A stretch of DNA of 64,000 nt from JALZEG01 sp046263255. Lineage in GTDB: Bacteria; Actinomycetota; CADDZG01; WHSQ01. The translations under genes and the position numbers were made by a program. The stretch covers positions 14,118 through 78,117 of the forward strand of contig JBHELD010000015.1 of NCBI GenBank assembly GCA_046263255.1, in the 5' to 3' direction. How positions within the stretch are numbered: the stretch's first letter is position 1; every line of letters begins with the position of its first letter. The notes under the pieces are model-generated. The model was not told the DNA's origin. It did not search any database and saw only the letters and a program-made list of their open reading frames with translations. This document shows, one piece after another, positions 1-8,743 of the stretch.

Positions 1-1021
1 TCTCGAAGCGCGTCCAGGGGAAGACGTGTGTGGTCTCCGTCAGCGGCTGGGTCTCGCCCGGGTTCGCCCGCACACGCATCCGCCCGCTCGGCGGGAGCCC
101 TTCCGCGACGAGGTCCACGACTATGCCGAGCTTCCTCATGAGGTACGGGTGATCGCCGAGGAGAGACATCATCTTGTGGAAGTCGATCTTCGGCGGCTCG
201 GGAGGCGGCGGCGCCTTCTCCCGGGCGATCCCGGCGACGCGCTCGGTCAGCTTCTCCGGGCGGTCGTAGAACCGGTGCGTCTGGAAGAAGTCGAGCGCCG
301 CTTTCGACGCGAAGCCGTGCGTCTCGTCGGCGCGGGTGTCGATCACCCGTTTCTCCGCGAGGACTTCGTCCAGCGCCGTGAACCTTGCCGACGCCTTCAG
401 CTCGTCGAGCTGTGGCTGCGCGAGCGGCGCGCGCCGCATCGTCGCCGCCAGGGGCGTCATCATCCGCGGCAGGGAGAACAGGGCCGCGGTCTCGTCGTCG
501 ACCTCACCCCCGGCGAACCTGTCGAGCGCCCCGTCCGGGTCGTTCACCTCCAGGGGGAGGACTCCTCCGAGGTCGCGCAGCAACGGCGCGAGCGTGCCGG
601 CGTCGTCCTCGTCGTCGTCGGCGGCGAATAGCTTCGGCACGACCTGGGGAGACGCCGTCGCGACGTTGCGGTAGAGCCCGGTCAGGTACTGCGTCACGCT
701 GCGCACCGGGAGCGTCCTGATCGCGCGCTGCGCGAAGTCGCGGAACTCGAACGGGTCGACGAACGTATCGGGGCGGAAGAGCGCCGTCCACACGGCGGGG
801 TCGGCCTCGGGCGAGATCCGCCGGCACTCGAACGTCCCCTCTTCCGTCTCGACCGTGAACGTCATCGCGTTGATCCGCGCGGGCCATTCCATGAAGTCGG
901 GGAACTCGTCGAGCCGGCCGGTCGTCGACGTGAGCCTCGGCGAGACGAAGGCCGACAGCCTCGGCGCCCCCTCGTGGAACCCGTGGGGAAGAGCGGTCCA
1001 CATGATCTTCTGCGACGTCAC
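1..1021 (-). CDS. Hypothetical protein, 3' end cut by the window edge
   Basis: The first 340 codons of a minus-strand gene are visible and the rest lies left of base 1. The GTG start at 1021 is chosen because the purine-rich stretch GGGGAGGGAGAG sits just upstream. It begins 17 bases after the stop of the 1217-residue gene, so the two look co-transcribed. The N-terminus reads MTSQKIMWTALPHGF and is followed by an SAFVSPRL segment. Residues around 170-180 are acidic (DDDEDD) and a Pro-rich stretch (KAPPPPEPPK) occurs near residue 285. I see no signal peptide, no membrane segment and no catalytic motif. I do not recognise a named family; similar MWTALP...FVSPRL openings are familiar to me only as uncharacterised bacterial proteins. 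Real coding is likely; function is unknown. Confidence 0.7.
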   Translation of the reverse strand, partial: MTSQKIMWTALPHGFHEGAPRLSAFVSPRLTSTTGRLDEFPDFMEWPARINAMTFTVETEEGTFECRRISPEADPAVWTALFRPDTFVDPFEFRDFAQRAIRTLPVRSVTQYLTGLYRNVATASPQVVPKLFAADDDEDDAGTLAPLLRDLGGVLPLEVNDPDGALDRFAGGEVDDETAALFSLPRMMTPLAATMRRAPLAQPQLDELKASARFTALDEVLAEKRVIDTRADETHGFASKAALDFFQTHRFYDRPEKLTERVAGIAREKAPPPPEPPKIDFHKMMSLLGDHPYLMRKLGIVVDLVAEGLPPSGRMRVRANPGETQPLTETTHVFPWTRFE

Positions 1022-1037
1022 GACTCTCCCTCCCCGC

Positions 1038-4000
1038 TCATGCGAACGCCTCGCAGTACTCGCTCCAGGGGTCGTAGTCGTCCTCGGGAGCCATCAGCTG
1101 CGCGAAGGTCGGGTCGCCGTTGGAGCCGGCGAACTTGCGCTCGCAGCTGATCTCGACGGTGGTGCTGAAGAAAGCGATCTCGATCTCGATCGAGAGGGTC
1201 GCGCGCCCGACGCACTTCCCGGTCGCCTCCTCGTAGGTGAGCGACATCATCAGCTCGATCGACACCGAGACTATGCCGAGCACCTCGACGTTCCCGCCCA
1301 TGCGCAGGTAGCCGGTCAGCTCGACGGCGCCGTCCTGGATCTTGAAGTAGATGCCGGCCATCACGTAGACGCCGCCGCTCGCGACCCCGAAGTCGACGGA
1401 CAGGCTGGCGCCGAACTCGAAGGAGGCTTCGAGCAGCTTGACGCCCTTCGGGTCGAGCTCGATCCCGAAGAAGCCTCCGCCGCCGAACGCGGAGACGGTG
1501 AGCAGGAACGGGCTCTCGCGGTCGCAGAACTGGAACCGCACGCTGAGGGGGTCGCCGACGAACGGGACCTTGAAGCCGGCGCCGAGGCTCAGGTTCTGGA
1601 GGCTGAAGACGCCGACCGCGATGTCCGGCAACGGCAGCGAGAAGCTCGACTCGATCCCGCGCTCGGATACGGTGAGCGCGGGCGGGTCGCTGAAGCCGTC
1701 GAGGGGGATGAAGTCGCGCAGCGCCTCGACGAACGAGAGCGGGCCGACGAACTCGATACCCGCGAACTCGACGTTGACGTCGCTCTTGCTGCCGCCGGTG
1801 CTGAGGAACTCGATCTTGTCGAAGTGCAGCTTGATGAAGCTCTCGACGTTCCCGATGAGGTCGAGCGAGAAGTTCTCGAGCCGGCAGACGATGTCGATCT
1901 GGGGGTCCGGGTTCAGCTTGCTCTTGGCGGAGATCTCCGCGGCGACGACGAGGCTCGCCGGCTTCCCGTTGCGCTCCGCGACGAAGATCGGCTTCTCGGG
2001 CCAGCTCTTCAGCTCCGGCTTCCACTCGAACCTCATCTTGAGCTCGTCGGGAAGCCGCAGGACCTCGAGCAGACGCGTGACGTACGCCTTCGCGTCGGCG
2101 ATCGTCGCCGCGAAGCGGTCTATGGTCGCCAGGACCCGGTCGCGCACCGACGCGACCTCCGGCGGCAACGCCCTGAGCACCTCCTGGGTCTGAGGAAGGT
2201 GCTCTACGAGCTTGCGCAGCGCGTCCTCGAGGTCGACGCTCTCCGCGCCGGCGATCACCTGCTGGATCCCCGACGTCAGCCTGTCGAAGTCGGCCTGCAG
2301 CCGGTCTATCTCCGCCTGGACCTTCGCGGCCTCCGCGCCGGCCCGCGCCTTCAGGTCCTCGAGCTGCCGCCTGATCTTCTGCAGCTCGGCGAGGAACGCC
2401 TCCGCGGCGGTGAACTGCTCGCTGATGAACTTCGGAACGGCGTCGAGCGCCTTGTCGACCCCCGCAACCTTCACGATGTCGGCGAGGTTCAGGACGCCGA
2501 ACAGCTTCGCCTCGAGGTGGCTGAAGAAGTCGCCCGGCTCGAAGGTCCCGGCGGCGATCTTCTCGAGTGTCGCGGCGCCGGAGACCGGCCCGAGGAGACG
2601 CGACAGACCCTTGACCCCGAGGTTCGGCTGAAGCAGCCCGCCGGCGCGGTCGCCCGCGCTGCTGAAGTCGAGCGGGAGCGTCAGGTTGTCCGCGACCTCG
2701 AAGAAGACCTCGCCGACGTTGCTCCCGCCGAACCCACCCTCGGCGGCCTCGCGCAGGAACGGCCCCGCGTAGGAGAAGACCGCGGGGCTGTCCTGTCCGG
2801 TGAACTGCTTTACCGCCGGCACCCGCGACTCGGCGCGCCGGATGCACGGGTAGTAGCCGGGCTCGTGCTCGCCCAGCCGCGTGCCGCCGGGGACCTCGGC
2901 GCCGAACGTGACCGTGTCGGACTCGAAGGAGGTGTCCCCGGAGCGCTCGCTCTCGGCGTACGCGATCTTCTGACCCGACATGCCGACGCGCGAGCGGGCT
3001 GGCTTGTCCTCGTATTTGTCGCGGAAGGTCTTCAGCGTTTCGGTTTCCTGATAGACGCTCGTCCCCGTGAACGCGAGCGGAGCCGTGAACTCGATCGTGT
3101 TGCCCTCGAGGTCGACCGCGACGAGGTGGAACCTGAAGTCGCTGCCCCCGACGCACGGCCAGAACAGCGACTGGCCGGGGTCCGGAGGATCGAGGTTCGG
3201 CGTCACGAGCGTCGTCACGCGCACGCTCGAGAACGGCAGCTGGCGATCGAGGAGCCTCGCCCCCGAGGCGAGCGGAGCGGCGTCGTCGACCTGCAGGCCG
3301 GTCGCGACGTACTCCTTCAGCGGCCTGCGGACCACGATGAACATGCGCTGCCGCAGGTAGGCGGGGTTCCCGTCGCGCTCCGGGTGGAACTTCCTCTCGG
3401 TGACCTTGACGAGCGAGGCGCGGTGTCCGAAGGGAAACAGGTACCCGGCGTAGACGACGCGCACGTAGTGGTCGCGCCCCATCGTGCCGCGGTGCTTCCA
3501 CTCCTCCACCTCGAGCTGCGGCTGCTTCCAATCTTCGGGGTACTTCAGGAGCTCGAGGTCCCATCTCCCCCTGGTGTCGATCCAGGCCCCCATCGACGAC
3601 AACATGAAGTTGTCGACGTCGACCGGCTCCGGGCTCTTGGTGAGGGCGTAGTTCGTCGTCAGGTGGACCAGCTCCCAGCGATCGGCGGCGTCGAGGGACG
3701 TCCGGAAGGGATCGAAGGGGTGGTTGTCGGCGTCGTAATGCGCCGGTTTCTCCGCCGTCGGCTCGCCGATCCGTTTGGCTTCGGCGTCGCGTGCGAGGCC
3801 GGACCGCGCCCACACCGCACGGAGCTTGCGCAGATAGTGCGGTCCCTCGACGACGGTGGCGTCGGAGCGGGTGCCGAGGCGCGTGTGCCACAGCTCGACG
3901 CGCCCCGACCCGGCTGCGGCCGCGTCGTTCCTGTGGGCCCACCCGTTCGCGCCGCTGGGCGAAACGATCAGCCGGTAAGGCGCCTCGATCGCCGTCTGCG

Positions 4001-4691
4001 TCGGCCCGGGCTCGGCGACCTGAGGCGTCAGCCGCACGCGGCCGAGATCGATCGGCGCGCTGATCGCCGCGCTCAAGCGCGCGCCGGTCGCCGGCGTCGC
4101 CATCCGCATCTCGACCGCGGCTCCTTCGCTCCACCTCAGGCTGCGCGCCGCGTGCATGACGGTGCGGATCGTCGGCGTCTTGCCTCCGGAAGGCGGCCCC
4201 GCGCCTCCGTCACCCACCGCCTCCGCGAAGACCTGGACCTCGCGGACCCACCGCGGCGCGCCGAACAGGTCCGGGACGACGTCGAGCCCGGGAGGCCGCG
4301 GCGGCAGCGCGGTCCCGACGACGCTGAGCTCGAGCTCGCCGCAGGCCTCGAGCAGGCCGTCGATCGTGTAGGGGATCGCGCGGAAGCCGGCCGAGACCCG
4401 GAACGCAATCCGGCTCGTCCCCGCGATCCGGCTGAGGACCGGGGGATCAACAGGTGTCTCGTCTGACGATGGGTCGGCCGGCCGGCCGGGGCGTGGCTCG
4501 ACCGTGTACTTGGGAGCCGTCTCCCAGAAGGCCTGCTCCGCGATGTTCTGCGGCGGCAGATGGAGGATCAGGAAAGCCTCGCCCTCGGCGTCCCGGCGCA
4601 CTATCTCCGACGGCTTGCCGTCACCGGCCGGTCTGACGTGGAGGTTGACCAGCTCGAACTCCGCGACCAGCAGGTCCGCGGGCCGGATCAC
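1038..4691 (-). CDS. Large hypothetical protein (1217 aa), coiled coil plus beta-rich C-terminus
   Basis: A long open frame with strong GC3 codon bias reads from a GTG at 4691 to TGA at 1038. No Shine-Dalgarno precedes this GTG and the frame stays open upstream (VPEERIPERITERIPDLL), so the true N-terminus may be longer. There is no signal peptide. Residues about 765-810 form a clear heptad-like coiled coil (QKIRRQLEDLKARAG, AEIDRLQADFDRL). The last roughly 300 residues are Gly/Phe-rich with alternating hydrophobic residues, as in a beta-sheet-rich domain (GGGGFFGIELDPKG, then FFSTTVEISCERKF). Two conserved-looking Cys lie near the C-terminus. It is followed by the unknown gene at 1-1021 with a 17-base gap. 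The function is not known; a structural or surface-displayed role is a guess from size and composition only. Confidence 0.75.
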   Translation of the reverse strand: MIRPADLLVAEFELVNLHVRPAGDGKPSEIVRRDAEGEAFLILHLPPQNIAEQAFWETAPKYTVEPRPGRPADPSSDETPVDPPVLSRIAGTSRIAFRVSAGFRAIPYTIDGLLEACGELELSVVGTALPPRPPGLDVVPDLFGAPRWVREVQVFAEAVGDGGAGPPSGGKTPTIRTVMHAARSLRWSEGAAVEMRMATPATGARLSAAISAPIDLGRVRLTPQVAEPGPTQTAIEAPYRLIVSPSGANGWAHRNDAAAAGSGRVELWHTRLGTRSDATVVEGPHYLRKLRAVWARSGLARDAEAKRIGEPTAEKPAHYDADNHPFDPFRTSLDAADRWELVHLTTNYALTKSPEPVDVDNFMLSSMGAWIDTRGRWDLELLKYPEDWKQPQLEVEEWKHRGTMGRDHYVRVVYAGYLFPFGHRASLVKVTERKFHPERDGNPAYLRQRMFIVVRRPLKEYVATGLQVDDAAPLASGARLLDRQLPFSSVRVTTLVTPNLDPPDPGQSLFWPCVGGSDFRFHLVAVDLEGNTIEFTAPLAFTGTSVYQETETLKTFRDKYEDKPARSRVGMSGQKIAYAESERSGDTSFESDTVTFGAEVPGGTRLGEHEPGYYPCIRRAESRVPAVKQFTGQDSPAVFSYAGPFLREAAEGGFGGSNVGEVFFEVADNLTLPLDFSSAGDRAGGLLQPNLGVKGLSRLLGPVSGAATLEKIAAGTFEPGDFFSHLEAKLFGVLNLADIVKVAGVDKALDAVPKFISEQFTAAEAFLAELQKIRRQLEDLKARAGAEAAKVQAEIDRLQADFDRLTSGIQQVIAGAESVDLEDALRKLVEHLPQTQEVLRALPPEVASVRDRVLATIDRFAATIADAKAYVTRLLEVLRLPDELKMRFEWKPELKSWPEKPIFVAERNGKPASLVVAAEISAKSKLNPDPQIDIVCRLENFSLDLIGNVESFIKLHFDKIEFLSTGGSKSDVNVEFAGIEFVGPLSFVEALRDFIPLDGFSDPPALTVSERGIESSFSLPLPDIAVGVFSLQNLSLGAGFKVPFVGDPLSVRFQFCDRESPFLLTVSAFGGGGFFGIELDPKGVKLLEASFEFGASLSVDFGVASGGVYVMAGIYFKIQDGAVELTGYLRMGGNVEVLGIVSVSIELMMSLTYEEATGKCVGRATLSIEIEIAFFSTTVEISCERKFAGSNGDPTFAQLMAPEDDYDPWSEYCEAFA

Positions 4692-5091
4692 CGGGATCGT
4701 CTGCGGCCGCAGCAGGTCCGGGATCCGCTCCGTGATCCGCTCGGGTATGCGCTCCTCAGGGACCGACGTCGCCCGGGCGTTCGACCGGGATCCGCGCGGG
4801 ATCGACGCCGGCGACGACGCGGCCCTCGACCACTCGCCCTATGGGGGTATCCGAAGGAGGGCCGGGACTCGGGATGATCCGCCGGCCGATGGGCGTCGGA
4901 ACGAGACGCCGAGCAGCTGCCGCGAATTCGTCACCGTCAGGTGCCACGCCCGCTCCCTCCGGCGCCACCCGCAAGCGGCGCCCGCTCCGCCCCCACCCGC
5001 CGTGCCAGTATGCGAGCCGGACGATCCGGCGTAAAGCCCGCCGCGGCAATTACCGACGGTCTCCGGGCCGCGCGCCGAGGCAGCGGCCGAG
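4692..5091 (-). other. 400-base region without a confident gene; possible decayed coding sequence
   Basis: No complete gene is supported here. On the minus strand three frames each hold a short protein-like stretch in succession: AWHLTVTNSRQLLGVSFRRP near 4940-4890, then PTPIGRRIIPSPGPPSDTPI with RVVEGRVVAGVDPARIPVE near 4900-4760, then SVPEERIPERITERIPDLL running into the 1217-residue gene. The middle one is part of a 97-codon open frame at 4756-5049 starting MPRRALRR. Successive frame changes suggest either a frameshifted 5' part of the downstream large gene or a separate decayed gene. This is inference; no homology is claimed. Confidence 0.3.
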
Positions 5092-5499
5092 TCATCGCAG
5101 GATCACGCTGTACCGGCCGCTGTCGCCGGTGTCGTGCGCGGCGCCGCCGTAGCAGCGTTTGCTCGTGCCCGCGGAGAACACCGTGCCGCCGCACGCCTTG
5201 CACTACAGCCACGGCGTCTGCCCGACGTCGGGTGGAGCGAACAACGGAAGGGAGTAGTGGCCGCTCTCGCTCGCGTCGTGAGGCCCGCCCTGGGGACACA
5301 TGCTGGCAGCGCCGGCGTAGAAGAGCGCGTCGCAGCGCTTGCACCAGCGCCACAGGTCCTGCGACCACGCCGTGGTTATGCCTTCGAGCATGACGTAGTC
5401 GCCGCTCCCGCCGGCGTCGTGGACGCCGCCCTCGGGGCAGGCCGGCGACGCTCCGGGCCGCGCGAAGAAGAGGATCTGACACTTGTTGCACCAGCGCCA
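5092..5499 (-). repeat. Three tandem W-x-W-C-x-x-C / CP-GG-HD repeat units
   Basis: Three ~45-residue units share the pattern W-x-W-C-x-x-C, then L-F-[FY], then C-P-x-G-G-x-H-D, then G-x-Y: unit 1 GWRWCNKCQILFF with CPEGGVHDAGGSGDY (about 5499-5378), unit 2 LWRWCKRCDALFY with CPQGGPHDASESGHY (about 5352-5242), unit 3 PWL-stop-CKACGGTVF with CYGGAAHDTGDSGRY (about 5211-5092). The pairs of Cys with a third Cys and a His suggest a small metal-binding or disulfide module. Such repeats occur at the C-termini of secreted actinobacterial proteins as far as I recall; their function is not known to me. Confidence 0.8.
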
Positions 5500-5740
5500 T
5501 CCCTGCTGGCCGAAGCCCCGTGTTCGGGACGGGGTCCCCCGTGGAGTGCAGGTCGATCGCGTTCCCCTCGTTTCCCGCCGCGATGCAGACGGTGATCCCG
5601 GCGTCGAGGGCGCGTGTGATCGCGCTCCGCACGTAGGGAATCGCCTCCAGGTGCAGCCCGTGCGGCGGCTGCTTGGAGATCGGCACGCCGATCGAGATCG
5701 AGATGACGACGCGGCGCGGGTCCTTCGCGTCGTACGCCGA
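5092..5740 (-). pseudogene. Subtilase remnant with C-terminal Cys-rich repeats, frameshifted and truncated
   Basis: Reading leftwards from 5740 the frame gives RRVVISISIGVPISK, then ALDAGITVCIAAGNEGNAID, the oxyanion-hole Asn region of an S8 subtilisin-like protease. An in-frame TGA at 5741-5743 lies immediately upstream and no Asp or His catalytic region precedes it. Near 5515 the frame must shift by one base to continue into GWRWCNKC, where ~45-residue W-x-W-C-x-x-C repeats begin. The catalytic Ser region is also missing between the two parts. Two repeats are intact; the third is interrupted by TAG at 5203 where the repeat pattern predicts Trp (TGG), then continues CKACGGTVFSAG to a TGA at 5092. 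At least three lesions plus lost catalytic segments indicate a pseudogene. An intact subtilase of a different type lies at 7137-8630. Confidence 0.75.
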
Positions 5741-5796
5741 TCAACCCACGGCTTCACCGACGACGCTGTCGGCTGGCTGACACGGGGTCGATACGC

Positions 5797-7167
5797 TCAG
5801 GATCCCGGCGGCAAGAGCTTCCCGGGGTTGAGGATCCCGCGGGGGTCGAGCGCCCGCTTTACGGCGGCCATCCCCGCGATCTCGCCGGGCGAGCGCGCGA
5901 GGTGCAGCCACCTGTTCTTCGCCCGGCCGACCCCGTGCTCCGCGGCGATGCCGCCGCGCATGTCCGCGACGATACGGAGGACGGCCTCGTCGAGCGGGGC
6001 GTCGTCCCGTGCGGCGCCGAGGACGTTGACGTGCACCGTCCCCGCCGCGAGGTGCCCGTAGTAGATCGCGGCGGCACCCTCGCGGTCGTCCGCCAGCCAC
6101 GCGTCGATCCGATCGACCAGCTCCGGCACGCGCTCCGGCGCAACCGCGACGTCGAGCTTGTGCGGGACGCCTGCCGCTGCGACGGCCTCGGCGTGGAGCT
6201 CGCGATAGCTCCAGAGCCTGGCCCGCTGATCCGCCGACTGCGCCACCGCCGCGTCGCGCACCCCCGCCAGGTCCGCGACTGCGGCGGCGAGCTCGCGCTC
6301 GGGATCGTGGGGTGCCGAGCAGGAGACGACGAGGTACGCGCCGCCCCGCCCGGGAAAGAGCGGCGGGAGCCGGGTGTGGCGCATCACGAGGTCGAGGCCC
6401 CCCGGAAGGAAGAAGTCGACGGCCTCGACCGAGGGAACGCGGTCGCGCAGCGAGAGCGTCGCGGCGACTGCGCCGTCGAGCGAGTCGCACGCCAGCAGGG
6501 CGACCGTCCGGTGCGCGGCCCCCGGCACCAACCGAAGGCGCGCCGCCGTCACGACCCCCAGCGTCCCCTCGCTTCCCGCCATGAGGCGCGTCAGGTCGAA
6601 CCCGCTGCCGCCCCTCGGCGCGCCGCGGACGCGATCGAGGATCGACCCGTCGGCCAGGACGACCTCGAGCCCGGCGACGAGGTCGCGCATCGTCCCGTGG
6701 CGCATCACGAGCGCGCCGCCCGCGTCGGTGGCGACCATCCCGCCGACCGTCGCGCTGCCGCGCGCCGCGAAGTCGATCGGGAACTCGAGCCCGCACGCCT
6801 CCGCGGCCGCGCGGATCTGCTGCAGCGTCGCTCCCGCCCCCGCTACCACCGTGCTCGACCCTCGCTCGACGCCGCCGACGTGCCTGAGGCGCTCGAGGCT
6901 GAGGACGATCTCGGCCTCGGCTGCTATCGCACCGCCGACGAGCCCGGTGCCGCCGCCGCGGGGCACTACGGCGACGCCCTGCTCGCCGCACGTGCGGAGG
7001 ACCTCCGCGACCTCCTTGGAGCGCGCGGGGCGGGCGACTGCGAGCGGGATCCCGGAGAAGCGCCCGGTGAGGTCGCGCGCGTAGCGGTCGAGGACGTCGG
7101 CGTCGTAGACGAACGACGCGCCTGAGAGGTCTGCGGCTACGGGCGTGCCGCCGGCGCCGCGGAGCAG
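5797..7167 (-). CDS. FAD-linked oxidase (GlcD/D-lactate dehydrogenase type)
   Basis: The product fits an FAD-binding PCMH/VAO oxidoreductase of about 456 residues. The N-terminal FAD region has VVPRGGGTGLVGGA, followed by FPIDFAARGSATVGGMVATD and SEGTLGVVTAARLRL. The C-terminal FAD-oxidase domain ends in EHGVGRAKNRWL and LDPRGILNPGKLLPPGS, both typical of glycolate or D-2-hydroxyacid oxidase subunits. Known relatives oxidise 2-hydroxy acids to 2-keto acids; the substrate here is not predictable. No ATG, GTG or TTG lies near the expected N-terminus. The CTG at 7167 is a working choice giving a normal length, and it overlaps the 3' end of the upstream subtilase by about 30 bases. No Fe-S partner (GlcF) is adjacent. 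Confidence 0.85.
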   Translation of the reverse strand: MLRGAGGTPVAADLSGASFVYDADVLDRYARDLTGRFSGIPLAVARPARSKEVAEVLRTCGEQGVAVVPRGGGTGLVGGAIAAEAEIVLSLERLRHVGGVERGSSTVVAGAGATLQQIRAAAEACGLEFPIDFAARGSATVGGMVATDAGGALVMRHGTMRDLVAGLEVVLADGSILDRVRGAPRGGSGFDLTRLMAGSEGTLGVVTAARLRLVPGAAHRTVALLACDSLDGAVAATLSLRDRVPSVEAVDFFLPGGLDLVMRHTRLPPLFPGRGGAYLVVSCSAPHDPERELAAAVADLAGVRDAAVAQSADQRARLWSYRELHAEAVAAAGVPHKLDVAVAPERVPELVDRIDAWLADDREGAAAIYYGHLAAGTVHVNVLGAARDDAPLDEAVLRIVADMRGGIAAEHGVGRAKNRWLHLARSPGEIAGMAAVKRALDPRGILNPGKLLPPGS

Positions 7168-8630
7168 GTCGCCGGCGGCTCCTCCGGCTCCGTCAGGTCG
7201 TTCGCCGCGCCGAAGAACGCCGCCCGCAGCTCCTGGTCGGCCGCGTACTGCGCGTCCGCCAGCGGGCGAGCCGGGAGGTCCTGCTCGCCGCGCAGGACCG
7301 CGACCGCCGCCTCGACCGAGTGCTCGTTGACGCCGCCGTAGCCGATCATCGAGTACGCCGCGTCGCCGCCCGCCGGGAGCGTCTTCCACGGGACGGGCGT
7401 GGTCGTGCACCCCACGCAGAAGGGGTTGCCGCCGGGGCCGAACTCGACGTGGTCCGGCGCCCTCGGCGCGCCCGCCCAATGGACGTCGCCATCGTCGCGT
7501 CCTTCCGACGGAAGCGCCTCGGCCGTGTGCAGGAAGAGGTCCTTCAACTCCGGGAGCGTGAAGACGCCGTCGGCGAGCGGGCCCTTCGGAACGAGCCCTT
7601 CGGGACCGCAAGCGACCACGCCGCCGTGGATCCCGGACCCGGAAGACCGCAGCAGCCTGCGGGCCTCGGCGACGATCGCGGCCGCTCCCCCGGCCGCGTA
7701 CGGCGACGCCGCGCTCGTGCAGCAAGCGATCGGGTCGGGGCGCATCTGCTCGACGGACCGCGCTATCGCCGTCATCCCAGCGTACGCGTCCGCGACGACG
7801 TGGGGCGGCGCACCGGCCCACAACGTCATCTTGCCGTTGTCGTGCCCGCCGACGAGGATCACGCCCGGCGGAGCGGTCGAGAGCAGGTAGGTCGGCGTCG
7901 GCGCGAACCCGGCGAGGTACGCGGTGCCGTTACCCGACGCCGCGAGGGTGACCATCCGCGCCGCGGCGCGCGAGAACGCTTCGGTGACGCCGCTCGGCGC
8001 GGGCGGCGGGACGAGGCTGAGCCACGAGTTCGACTGCACGTCGATCCACGTCTGCTCCGCCGCCCAGTCGACGCTGCGGGCTCCGAGGCCTTCGATCGCG
8101 ACGACGCGTGCGCCGGGCGCGAGCGAGCGGGGCGCTCCGGCGGCGCGGGAGGCCGTCATCGACCCGTGGCCGTGATCGTCGAGGATCCGGTGCTCGGGAC
8201 ACTGCCCCTGCAGGTATGCCCCCACGGGCGGGACCCGGACCGGCGAGGGGCAGCTCGTCCCTCCGGGACCGAACGATATCGCGCCGACGATGCGGGTGCC
8301 CGGGATCCAGTAGAGCTCCCCGCCCTTGATCGACCTCCACGCGGCCTCGTCGCGTTCGAGCGCCTGCTCGTAGGCGACGTCGAGCGTGAGCCGCAGCGCG
8401 ACCGCTTCCTTCGGGTACCCCGGCAGGTACGTCGACGGATGCCGGCGCGACAGCGGCGAGGTGTCGCGAAACGCGGGGCTGTAGGGGTTGATGCCGGTGT
8501 CGATGAGGGCGACGACGGCCTCGGCCCGAGGGGCGCGCCTGGAGGGGGCGGCGGCTGCCCCGGGCGCCAGCGCGGCGGCCGCGACGAGCGCAGCGGCCGC
8601 GACCGTCGACTTCCAGCGGAGCGATCTCAT
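7137..8630 (-). CDS. Secreted subtilisin-like serine protease (S8 family)
   Basis: The 497-residue product starts at ATG 8630 (MRSLRWKSTVAAAALVA) with an Ala-rich signal peptide ending near APGAAAAPS. The catalytic triad is visible: Asp in VALIDTGIN (about residue 44), His in DDHGHGSMTA (about residue 150), Ser in CTSAASPYAAG (about residue 312). The Asn of the oxyanion hole is in AASGNGTAY. The upstream in-frame codons at 8631-8774 look like untranslated sequence, so the internal ATG is preferred. An extension after the catalytic Ser contains a Cys pair (FCVGC) and a possible second surface domain. It probably acts extracellularly. It is divergent from argC across a 113-base promoter region and overlaps the FAD oxidase downstream. 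Confidence 0.88.
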   Translation of the reverse strand: MRSLRWKSTVAAAALVAAAALAPGAAAAPSRRAPRAEAVVALIDTGINPYSPAFRDTSPLSRRHPSTYLPGYPKEAVALRLTLDVAYEQALERDEAAWRSIKGGELYWIPGTRIVGAISFGPGGTSCPSPVRVPPVGAYLQGQCPEHRILDDHGHGSMTASRAAGAPRSLAPGARVVAIEGLGARSVDWAAEQTWIDVQSNSWLSLVPPPAPSGVTEAFSRAAARMVTLAASGNGTAYLAGFAPTPTYLLSTAPPGVILVGGHDNGKMTLWAGAPPHVVADAYAGMTAIARSVEQMRPDPIACCTSAASPYAAGGAAAIVAEARRLLRSSGSGIHGGVVACGPEGLVPKGPLADGVFTLPELKDLFLHTAEALPSEGRDDGDVHWAGAPRAPDHVEFGPGGNPFCVGCTTTPVPWKTLPAGGDAAYSMIGYGGVNEHSVEAAVAVLRGEQDLPARPLADAQYAADQELRAAFFGAANDLTEPEEPPATCSAAPAARP

Positions 8631-8715
8631 CCTGCGGGAGAGATTCGGCGGAGACCACCCGCCCCCTTCTTGGGCGGTCTCTCCCGGGCGGAGAGCCACA
8701 GTGTGGTCCTCTGTA

Positions 8716-8735
8716 CTTGCATATATGTATAAGAT
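8716..8735 (+). promoter_or_regulatory. Probable ARG box overlapping a leaderless argC promoter
   Basis: CTTGCATATATGTATAAG at 8716-8733 is an imperfect 18-base palindrome (12 of 18 positions self-complementary) in an AT-rich island within GC-rich DNA, resembling ArgR operators (TTGCAT core). A TAAGAT -10-like hexamer at 8730-8735 overlaps it and ends 8 bases before the argC ATG, with no Shine-Dalgarno between. ArgR, encoded in the same operon, would be expected to bind here with arginine and block transcription. Confidence 0.6.
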
Positions 8736-8743
8736 GCGTCGCC

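Noticed and set aside
855..4466. A 1203-codon plus-strand frame opposite the 1217-residue gene
   Set aside because: Asp/Glu/Arg/Leu-dominated composition typical of antisense translation of GC3-rich coding sequence; the minus-strand product has normal composition and a coiled coil.
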